Below the pieces are notes generated by a model. That model made no database searches and was not told the origin of the DNA. It worked only from the letters and a program-made list of their open reading frames with translations. From a virus: DNA of 27,153 bases. Each line of letters opens with the position of its first letter. The first letter of the stretch is position 1. Of the stretch, positions 20,838 to 27,153 are shown in pieces. The DNA is taken from positions 1-27,153 of IMG/VR virus record IMGVR_UViG_3300036401_000008. One strand, given 5' to 3'. The position numbers and the translations under genes are program-made.

Positions 20838-21397
20838 TAGGTGAATGTCCAGTTGGAGACAGCTGTCGACACGCCGCCGGTCATGACGGTGACGACCTGT
20901 GTGCCTGCGGTCGCCTTCTTCGGCGCATTGGCGACGGTGAGCGACGTCGCCGAAACCCAGACCGTGCTTTGCGGGTTGCCATTGATGTAGACCTGGGAGG
21001 CCCGGGTAAAGCCGGTGCCGGTGACGGTGAGCGCCACGTTGCCGGGGCCAGACGCTGGCGAGGCTGGCGCAAGCCCGGTGATGGTCGCCGCCGCCGAACC
21101 GTTCAGCGACGAGGCGTGCGAGGCGTTCGGTGTCGCGGTGAAGTTGCCGAGATCCGACACAGTAACGGTCGGAGCGTAGGAGAGGCTGCCCGGCGCGGTG
21201 TACACCACCTCGGTGCCTGCGCCCTCGGAGGGGTTGCCGCCTGCGCTTGGCGCAGCGAACGCCGTCAGCGTGCCAGCCGTGCCGTCATCGATCGGCGTCA
21301 GGCCTGCGGTGGTCGGCGGTCGCATGCCGACTTGCCCGGTGAAGTTGGTTGGCGGTGTCGGGCCGTCCGGCGTCACTGTCAGTGGTGATTGAGCCAT
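20837..21397 (-). CDS. IPT/TIG-domain protein, possible capsid decoration
   Basis: A 186-residue protein. The N-terminal half is Pro/Thr/Gly-rich (TPDGPTPPTNFTGQVG) and beta-like (TEVVYTAPGSLSYAPTVTVSDLGNF). Residues about 107-186 form an IPT/TIG domain: ATITGLAPASPASGPGNVAL, then TVTGTGFTRASQVYINGN, ending TQVVTVMTGGVSTAVSNWTF. TIG domains have an immunoglobulin-like fold and occur on phage virions as decorations or adhesins. Its ATG has AGGAG 6 nt upstream. It is followed by a second TIG-like gene in TAATG overlap, so the two are probably made together. Confidence 0.85.
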   Translation of the reverse strand: MAQSPLTVTPDGPTPPTNFTGQVGMRPPTTAGLTPIDDGTAGTLTAFAAPSAGGNPSEGAGTEVVYTAPGSLSYAPTVTVSDLGNFTATPNASHASSLNGSAAATITGLAPASPASGPGNVALTVTGTGFTRASQVYINGNPQSTVWVSATSLTVANAPKKATAGTQVVTVMTGGVSTAVSNWTFT

Positions 21398-21406
21398 GGT
21401 CGTCTC

Positions 21407-22969
21407 CTACTGTTGATAATTGTCCTGGGCGGCCAGTGCGCCAAACCCTGGCGCTGCTGCAGCACTCCCCCACAGCTTTGGGTTCCTGTACATCCATTCG
21501 GAAATGCTGTCGGCAACACGCGGCGTCACAAGCTGCGTCCTGGGTAACCCTACCGGCATTCGCGACGAATAGTAATCGGGACGTTCGGCTACTTTTACCG
21601 GGTCGCCATACTTCATCAAATTGGCGTGCAGGTCCGGTCCAGCAACATGCCAGGGCACAGATCCGCCAAATGTCCTCGGCTCACCACGAGCAGCGACCGC
21701 TGTTGGATATGTCGAATGCAACGATTGCTCGACACGACCAAGCCCCGGCTCGAACGGCGAGATGGTGAGCCCAACAGATCCCGTTGGCGTGTTGCGCAGA
21801 TGCGGATTGGTAATAGCGTAACGCAACTCACCGAGATCAGGGAAGCCAGCGTCTCGCGCCACCTCACTGTCCATTGCCTTCACCACTCTGCCGCGCTCAG
21901 TACCTGTTGCCGTGTTGCTGAGCCAATCGTGCAGCTTTGGCGAACGCCAGCCAGGAAAGCCTTCAACGCCCTCCATCGCCTTATTGATGAATGATGCGCC
22001 AGCGTTTGATATGCTGGACTGCCGGGCGAGATCGTAGGCCGGTAACGCCATCTGCTTCGAGCTGTCCACAGAATGCTTAGCCATGGCCTGATACATCAGC
22101 ACCGGCTCACGGCCACGCGCCAGCACCTCGTTGCCCAGGTTAATCAGACCAGACGTCTGCGGCGAGGCGTTAGCCCACATACGCCGTGCATCTTCTGACA
22201 TCCCGGCTATTGGTTTGTCGGCCTGCGAGAACGCATAGTCGGCGCCGCCCTCCATCGGCTGCGGACGTGTCAGCTTGGTGCCGCCGACGCTTTGCAGCAC
22301 ACCGCCTGCTGTACTGCGGTCACCAGCAGCAAAGATCAGCTCCTTGCCAATCAGCGACTGTGGATCGATCACCGGACGCTCGAACTTCGGCTCACCAGTG
22401 ATCTGATATTCCATCTCGTTCACTGGCTTGCCGGTGCGCAAGCCGGAGAAGCCGTGAAATTTATCGGTCTTCAAAAATGGTGAGCCCTCGTTGTACTTCA
22501 CGATGTTGGTGGCGACACTTGGCGTGTTCCCAGCCTGCCCTGGCTCAAACCCGGCGAGCGTATCGCGGCTTCGCCCCACCCTGCCGCCAGCCATACCCAG
22601 CGCGCCCTCCGGCGCTAAACCAAACCCAGCACCCGTGACATTGAACGCCGTACCAGCCGCGTAGTCCGCTGCTGCGCGACGCGGGTCATAGTCGGTACTC
22701 TGCTCTGTCGCGCCCTGCGTTGCCGGAAACTCATTGGCGGAGTAGTCGGCCATGGTCTGCATCAGACCACGCGCCTTATTGACCGGCTGCGTTACCAGCG
22801 CGTTCACCACCGGACCGACGATCTGCCCTGGCGCTTCAGTGCGCCCACCTGTCGGCTGCACCGACTGACGGGTGCGGGCCGCGAACGCCTCGAAGGCGTC
22901 CTGCGCCGCCTGCTGCTCGTCCAGCGGATAGCTGTCGGTAGCGGCCAAGCTGCCCATCTGGTCAGGCAT
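21407..22969 (-). CDS. Unrecognised 520-residue protein between portal and capsid genes
   Basis: I do not recognise this protein. Residues 1-60 are helical (LDEQQAAQDAFEAFAARTRQ), followed by LVTQPVNKARGLMQTMADYSANE. The centre has a mixed alpha/beta look (GKELIFAAGDRSTAGGVLQSVGG; ADYAFSQADKPIAGMSEDARRMWANA), then LGNEVLARGREPVLMYQAMAKHSVDSSKQMALPAYDLAR split over helices, and ELRYAITNPHLRNTPTGSVGLTI. It ends with a Gly/Ala segment (WGSAAAAPGFGALAAQDN). The length and the helix-rich start suit an internal virion or cargo protein, or an enzyme carried in the head. It has GGGAGG about 10 nt before the ATG. Its position before the scaffold rather than with the other internal proteins is unusual. 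Confidence 0.8.
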   Translation of the reverse strand: MPDQMGSLAATDSYPLDEQQAAQDAFEAFAARTRQSVQPTGGRTEAPGQIVGPVVNALVTQPVNKARGLMQTMADYSANEFPATQGATEQSTDYDPRRAAADYAAGTAFNVTGAGFGLAPEGALGMAGGRVGRSRDTLAGFEPGQAGNTPSVATNIVKYNEGSPFLKTDKFHGFSGLRTGKPVNEMEYQITGEPKFERPVIDPQSLIGKELIFAAGDRSTAGGVLQSVGGTKLTRPQPMEGGADYAFSQADKPIAGMSEDARRMWANASPQTSGLINLGNEVLARGREPVLMYQAMAKHSVDSSKQMALPAYDLARQSSISNAGASFINKAMEGVEGFPGWRSPKLHDWLSNTATGTERGRVVKAMDSEVARDAGFPDLGELRYAITNPHLRNTPTGSVGLTISPFEPGLGRVEQSLHSTYPTAVAARGEPRTFGGSVPWHVAGPDLHANLMKYGDPVKVAERPDYYSSRMPVGLPRTQLVTPRVADSISEWMYRNPKLWGSAAAAPGFGALAAQDNYQQ

Positions 22970-22972
22970 CGA

Positions 22973-23497
22973 CTACATTCCTCCCAAGATCATCTTGTCG
23001 AGGTCATCCTTGCTAAGGCCACTGAGATCATCAGACGGTGACAGGCCATAATGATCCTGCAAAGCCTGATTGGCGTCACGCTCCGCCTTGCGTTCGGCAA
23101 TCTCGCCGCCTTCCCGCTGGGTCAGATAATCGGTGAACTTGTCGACCGGCGTCGCCTGCAACGGATGCGGCATTGGCGGCGAGCCCTGCAGGCGCTCGTC
23201 CAGCGATTGCGAGAAGCCGTACTTGTCGGGCTGGCGGAATGTCATATCGCCAGCGCCACGCTGCATCTGCATGGCCTGCTCCATCACGTCGGACCAGCTG
23301 CTCGGTGCCTGTTGGGCACCCTCAACAATGACTGGCTCCTGCGTCTGGAAGCTGTGCGGGCCGGTTGGCCGCCGGTCTTCGATGTTCGTCGAGATGGCGG
23401 GCATCCTGGCCAGCGCCTGCTGCTCCAGGCCGCCAGTGATCGGCAGCGCATACTGGTCGCGCCGCGCCAGATTGCCCATCACCCATCTGCCGGGCAT
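22973..23497 (-). CDS. Unrecognised 174-residue protein after the portal
   Basis: It starts in TGATG overlap with the portal stop. The N-terminus (RWVMGNLARRDQYALPITGGLEQQALARMP) is followed by a polar middle with DVMEQAMQMQRGAG and FRQPDKYGFSQSLDERLQG, then a charged helix (FTDYLTQREGGEIAERKAERDANQALQDHYG) and a C-terminal LSPSDDLSGLSKDDLDKMILGGM. Charged and helical, it could be an assembly factor or a small internal protein. No family is recognised; coupling to the portal implies a structural or assembly role. Confidence 0.78.
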   Translation of the reverse strand: MPGRWVMGNLARRDQYALPITGGLEQQALARMPAISTNIEDRRPTGPHSFQTQEPVIVEGAQQAPSSWSDVMEQAMQMQRGAGDMTFRQPDKYGFSQSLDERLQGSPPMPHPLQATPVDKFTDYLTQREGGEIAERKAERDANQALQDHYGLSPSDDLSGLSKDDLDKMILGGM

Positions 23498-25830
23498 CAG
23501 TGCCCTCCGCTGCCGTTGGGTCCAAACCCGTTCTGCAGCTTCAGCGCCGCCGCAGCCGACGCATGCTGCGCCTTCTCGGCGTTCTGTGCCCGCTGGTCTA
23601 TCGCCTTCTGCATGTCGGCGCTGGCCTTGAAGCGGGCGATCTCCATCTCCTGCGCCTTGCCCGCCATGTCGGCTTGGTGCGCCTCGCGGCTCTCCATCGC
23701 CTTCTGGTTCTGCACCGCGATCTTGGCTTGGTCGGACTGGATCGTGCCCTGCTGCTTGCTCTGCGCGATCTGGATCTGAGTGCTCAGCTCCATCTGCTTG
23801 TGATCGTCGGCCTGCTTCATCTTGGCCGCCTCCAGCGCACCGTCCTGCTGGTTCTTCGTCATCGCCGCCTGCTGCTTCATGTTCTCGATCTGCAGCGCGG
23901 TCTTGGCGTTGATCTGGGCCGGGTTGTTGTCCTGCTGCGGCTGCTGACCCTTCTGCTCCATCTGCTGGACGAGGTCATCGATAGCGCCATCGAGCGTGCG
24001 ACCGGCGCGGTATGGCGCGACTGCGAACTTCAGCAGCTCACCGCAGAACGATGCGGTCTGCGGCTCCGCCGTGATCATCATCGACAATTGCTGGAGCAGC
24101 GGACCTAGCACCGAGATGAACTCGCCACGGCGTTTCTTCTCCGCGTTCTCGTCCTGCTGGATCGTGCTGTCCGTTTCGATGTCCAGCACGAATGATTTGG
24201 TACGACTGCCCTTGATGAACTGAAGCACCTGTTCGATGGTCGGCTTTTGCGCCAGCTTCTGGATCGCGTGGTTGGCACCTTCCTGCACCTGTTGAAATTG
24301 CTGCATGGCCTGCTGGGCCGCCTGCGGGTTCTGCTGACCCATCTGCTGGATCTGCGGTGACTGCATCAGCATCTGCGCCTGCTGTTGCTGCTGCTGCATC
24401 TGCTGCTGGATCTTCTCGATCTGCTTTCGGATCAGATCCTGGGTCGGCAGCTGGGTCTGCGACATCGCGATGATGGTTTCAGGCTTGAACTTCTCGGTGA
24501 TGATCTCGGCGGTGATCTCCACCATGTCGCGGGCGACGCGCACCATCTCACGCTGTTTGTCGCGCACGCGAACAGAGCCATAGTCGGTCTTCAGCTCCTG
24601 GGCGCCCAGCGTCTCGTTGGGATCGGTCTCGCCGCGCATGATGTCGGACAGGCCGGTGATGGCGTAGATGTCATCAATGACTTGCTTGCGCAGCGCCACC
24701 AGCGCCGTGATGGTCTGCGCGATCATGTCGATCGGCAGCCAGATGATGACTTCCTTGCTGCCGCCGAAGGCCGCCCAGTTGCTGATGGGGACGAGTACTC
24801 GTCCCGGCGTCTTGATCTTGATGGCGGCCTGGATAGCGTCGCTCAACTCGGCACCGCCAGCCGGGTAGAAGCCCTTGACCTCCAGCGCATCACTGAGCGC
24901 ATGAATGCGGCCCGTCAGCGTGTTGATCTCATCGAGCTGGTCCTGGTACTGCAGCGCGTCCGGCACCGGCACCAGTGAGCCACGCTGCGTCGTGCCGTAG
25001 GCGGGCTTCGGGCAAGGGAAATAGTTTTGCAAGTCGAGGTGCGGATCGTCCTCGTCCAGGATGTCTTCGCAGCCCTTGGCGACCCAGATCACCCGCTCGC
25101 TGTTCTTGTCCCAGATCTCCCAGAACTTGGCGCGCTCGCGGTTGTCGGCGCCGCCAACGGAGCGGCTCTCCTTGTCGACGCTGTACTCGGCCTTCTGGTA
25201 TTCGTCGCCGCTGCTGTCGTGGAAACGCTTGCGGGCCTGCGTCCTGGTCAGGTAGCTCGCGCCAGCCACCCACCACACCTCGGTCCAATTGCGTGAGATG
25301 CTGTGCAGGAAGTCGCGCCTATTCTTGAACTCCAGGCAGACCTTCTCGTGCGAGTGATAGGTGTCGGCGTCGTCGTCCTTCTCTTCGTACCGGCACCACG
25401 GCACGCCGCGACCGTTCAGCGCCAGATCGTCGCGCACCAGGATCATGATGTCATCGATGCGGGCCAGATCGAACGCCACGATACAGCACCGCTCGATTAT
25501 CTCGGATGACTGCTGCGGCACCGGACGCCGGTCCTTGAACTTGGGGACGACGACCGGGATCGGCGGCTTGGCGTAGATGCTGGGCTTGATGACTTCCATG
25601 TTCGCCCAAAACATTTGAAACTGTTTGTCGCGGGCGAGGCCGGTCAGCCGGTCCAGGCTGGCATACAGCTTGTCGATCTTGTCGCAGTGATCGTTCCAAT
25701 TCTTGTAGGCGTCTTCGCTCTCCTCCAGGATGTTCAGCCACGCCTTGGCTGATCCCTTGGGCTGCGCCGCTGGCGTGTACTCCAGATCGTCGTGGCGAAG
25801 ATCCTCATCGTTCGGTTTGTCTTCAGCCAT
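23497..25830 (-). CDS. Portal protein
   Basis: A 777-residue protein of P22 gp1-like size and style. The N-terminal helical region (about 25-90, AWLNILEESEDAYKNWNDHCDKIDKLYA) is followed by FQMFWANMEVIKPSIYAKPPIPVVVPKFKDR, a segment typical of podoviral portals. The stem and crown follow (GVPWCRYEE, LPIDMIAQTITALVALRKQVIDDIYAITGLSDIMRGETDPNETLGAQELK across 365-420). Residues 470-520 are extremely Gln-rich (QQQMQQQQQQAQ). The C-terminal 150 residues are a long helical Gln/Lys/Ala region, as in the portal barrel. Twelve copies would form the DNA entry vertex. ATG 25830 has GGGTGG upstream and overlaps the preceding small gene by 8 bases. Confidence 0.92.
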   Translation of the reverse strand: MAEDKPNDEDLRHDDLEYTPAAQPKGSAKAWLNILEESEDAYKNWNDHCDKIDKLYASLDRLTGLARDKQFQMFWANMEVIKPSIYAKPPIPVVVPKFKDRRPVPQQSSEIIERCCIVAFDLARIDDIMILVRDDLALNGRGVPWCRYEEKDDDADTYHSHEKVCLEFKNRRDFLHSISRNWTEVWWVAGASYLTRTQARKRFHDSSGDEYQKAEYSVDKESRSVGGADNRERAKFWEIWDKNSERVIWVAKGCEDILDEDDPHLDLQNYFPCPKPAYGTTQRGSLVPVPDALQYQDQLDEINTLTGRIHALSDALEVKGFYPAGGAELSDAIQAAIKIKTPGRVLVPISNWAAFGGSKEVIIWLPIDMIAQTITALVALRKQVIDDIYAITGLSDIMRGETDPNETLGAQELKTDYGSVRVRDKQREMVRVARDMVEITAEIITEKFKPETIIAMSQTQLPTQDLIRKQIEKIQQQMQQQQQQAQMLMQSPQIQQMGQQNPQAAQQAMQQFQQVQEGANHAIQKLAQKPTIEQVLQFIKGSRTKSFVLDIETDSTIQQDENAEKKRRGEFISVLGPLLQQLSMMITAEPQTASFCGELLKFAVAPYRAGRTLDGAIDDLVQQMEQKGQQPQQDNNPAQINAKTALQIENMKQQAAMTKNQQDGALEAAKMKQADDHKQMELSTQIQIAQSKQQGTIQSDQAKIAVQNQKAMESREAHQADMAGKAQEMEIARFKASADMQKAIDQRAQNAEKAQHASAAAALKLQNGFGPNGSGGH

Positions 25831-25981
25831 GGTGCGCCACCCAATAGTCCCGGTTTACATCGCCTTCCCGGCAGAACGAGAACCATCGCTGCAAGTCGTG
25901 ATCGATCATCGCATACAAAGGTATAGGCCGCCCCAACCGACACCGCGCCTTCCAGCGTCGCAGCGATGTCCGCTTCCGCAT
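25823..25981 (-). CDS. Tiny basic protein between terminase and portal
   Basis: A 52-residue protein starting with an ATG that overlaps the preceding stop as TGATG and ending 8 bases inside the portal gene. It is strongly basic at the N-terminus (MRKRTSLRRWKARCRLGR) and ends VNRDYWVAHHG. Without it there would be a 150-base hole in an otherwise gapless operon, which supports its being real. No family is recognised. It has no strong ribosome binding site, so it would rely on coupling. Confidence 0.6.
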   Translation of the reverse strand: MRKRTSLRRWKARCRLGRPIPLYAMIDHDLQRWFSFCREGDVNRDYWVAHHG

Positions 25982-26235
25982 CACTTCACCACGCGAACTG
26001 TGCGCTCCTCTTTTTCCTTCGCCTCTCGTCTGGCTTCGCTGAGACAATGCTCCACCATCTCCAACGCATGCATCAACTTTCGGGCGCTCTTCTTACAATT
26101 GTATGTGGATGAGCCATGATCACTGAATAGGATCGAGAACTTCAAATCGGCCACCTCCAGCTCAAGCTTGGCCAGATGCTCAACAACATCCATTAAATAA
26201 CTTGCCGTCGTTACGTTAACTGTCTTGTCACTCAC
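25981..26235 (-). CDS. Small helical protein after terminase large subunit
   Basis: An 84-residue protein from a GTG that overlaps the terminase stop as GTGA; GGAGGG lies 8 nt before the GTG, which decides the start over a later ATG at 26193. The core is helical with heptad-like leucines (MDVVEHLAKLELEVADLKF) and a charged C-terminal helix (HCLSEARREAKEKEERTVRVVK). Two cysteines are present. Function unknown; it may be a small regulator or a packaging accessory. Confidence 0.72.
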   Translation of the reverse strand: MSDKTVNVTTASYLMDVVEHLAKLELEVADLKFSILFSDHGSSTYNCKKSARKLMHALEMVEHCLSEARREAKEKEERTVRVVK

Positions 26236-27153
26236 AGCTGCAACCCTCCACGACGTGGCTCCGGCGGTGGCGGGATTATCCAGCCCTCCTGCTTCGGCAC
26301 CACAACTTCACGGATCTTCGCGCCCTTCCAAGCCAGCGCCAGATAGCGAAAGGAGGCCGCCGGATGTGCTGTCCAGTCGTGAACGTCACTGGCTCTGAAG
26401 GCCTTCTTCTCATCATCCCATTCTCTTCTGTATTGTTCCAGCGCCGCAATGCCTGTTTCCTCGGTGCGGGTGTGAAACACGCACAGCGGCAGCAGCCTGC
26501 GCGCCGCGTTGATGCCGTCCTGGAACGAGGCGAACGTCACCAGCATCGGGTTCAGGCGGAAGCCCTGCATGGTCTCGACGCGGGTCTTGCCGGAGCCCCA
26601 CTCCTTCACCTTGGCATCGTGCGGCACATAGTCGGTGCCGTGCTTCCAGCCGTACTTGGCGCAACGCTGCTCGATCACCTCGGCGAAATGCTCGACACCG
26701 ACGCCACTCGCCGCGTAGTGATCGAGCAGCACGACCTGGGCGCCCTGGGTCTGGAAGAACCAGATCGAGGTGTCGTCGGTGACGCCAATGTCCCAGGCGC
26801 AATCGACTGGCTCTGCCGGGTCAGCCTCGACCTCCAGCACGCGGCCCTCGTTGCGCACTTGCGCCATCTCCAGCGCGAAGTACGCGCCCAGGATCGCAGC
26901 GTTCCAGTCGCAGAAGTACTCCTGGCGATATTGCGCGGTGCCGACGTCGACACCGTACAGCGCCTGATACTCCCTTAAGGTTTCGGCAAGAGCTTCTGCG
27001 CTGACTGCGCCGGTATCTTCGGCGGTGAGCAACTCGGCGAACCACTCGCGTGACTGAGTGGCATGGTGAAACATTTCGAGCGCATGATTGCGTCCCCGGG
27101 GAGTAGAGATGAACGTCGCCCAGCCGTTGTTCTCTTCGACCATGGGCCGGTGG
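26232..27153 (-). CDS. terL: Terminase large subunit, 5' end outside window
   Basis: The frame is open to the right edge, so only the last part (about 306 residues) is seen; residues HRPMVEENNGWATFISTPRG at the edge include the ATPase coupling motif FISTPRGRN (motif III). The nuclease domain follows: YRQEYFCDWNAAILGAYF, then the acidic motif CAWDIGVTDDTSIWFF, where an aspartate is expected to bind metal, and VPHDAKVKEWG with another conserved aspartate, before the C-terminal FRYLALAWKG and a Pro/Arg tail. Terminase large subunit pumps DNA into the procapsid through the portal and cuts the concatemer. The small subunit is not in the window and is probably upstream. Confidence 0.93.
   Translation of the reverse strand, partial: HRPMVEENNGWATFISTPRGRNHALEMFHHATQSREWFAELLTAEDTGAVSAEALAETLREYQALYGVDVGTAQYRQEYFCDWNAAILGAYFALEMAQVRNEGRVLEVEADPAEPVDCAWDIGVTDDTSIWFFQTQGAQVVLLDHYAASGVGVEHFAEVIEQRCAKYGWKHGTDYVPHDAKVKEWGSGKTRVETMQGFRLNPMLVTFASFQDGINAARRLLPLCVFHTRTEETGIAALEQYRREWDDEKKAFRASDVHDWTAHPAASFRYLALAWKGAKIREVVVPKQEGWIIPPPPEPRRGGLQL

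Overview
The window looks like about 27 kb of the late (virion) region of a tailed double-stranded DNA bacteriophage or prophage. All 31 genes I accept are on the minus strand, so the transcriptional order runs from high to low coordinates. They are packed as one operon-like array: most junctions are ATGA, GTGA, TGATG or TAATG overlaps or gaps of a few bases, and the largest gap is 93 nt. Both ends are cut: the terminase large subunit runs off the right edge and a LamG-like fibre gene runs off the left edge. The gene set points to podovirus (short, non-contractile tail) morphology: a P22-type order of terminase, portal, scaffold, coat, gp4-like adaptor and gp10-like tail hub, then ejection-type proteins, with no tape measure, tail tube or sheath gene. 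The GC-rich sequence and protein style suggest a proteobacterial host, perhaps alphaproteobacterial; that is inference only. No integrase, lysis, replication, tRNA or CRISPR element is visible.

Layout in transcription order. (1) 27153-23497: terminase large subunit, two tiny genes, portal. (2) 23497-19510: an accessory block between portal and scaffold with two unrecognised proteins, two IPT/TIG-like proteins, two low-complexity proteins and a small conserved phage protein. Three consecutive genes here share a short motif, SINEP. (3) 19506-14079: scaffold, major capsid protein, a capsid-adjacent protein, gp4-like adaptor, gp10-like hub. (4) 14069-6041: a small Pro-rich protein, a GNAT acetyltransferase, a Pro/Met/Gly-rich protein, and three large ejection-type proteins, one ending in an S74 intramolecular chaperone and one carrying a lytic transglycosylase domain. 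(5) 6032-1: the host-recognition module, with a collar-type fibre, a collagen-like fibre, a Gly-X-Y-rich protein, a prolyl-4-hydroxylase-like 2OG-Fe(II) oxygenase, a cupin, two small conserved proteins, a second fibre and a LamG-like fibre.

The most interesting candidate system is in part 5. Two collagen-like structural genes lie directly upstream of, and are probably translationally coupled to, a prolyl-4-hydroxylase-family oxygenase and a cupin. In the protein immediately before the oxygenase, every proline in the Gly-X-Y blocks is at the Y position, the position collagen prolyl 4-hydroxylases modify. The inference is a phage that makes and post-translationally hydroxylates its own collagen-like fibre. 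Two further signals deserve checking: the SINEP motif in the accessory block, and an (R/Q)R(D/N)A(I/V) motif at both ends of the scaffold and again in several later virion proteins, which could be a capsid-docking peptide.

There is no stretch of 300 bases without a gene. The two visible intergenic gaps are 17149-17241, which holds a hairpin, and 19837-19885, which holds only a weak inverted repeat.
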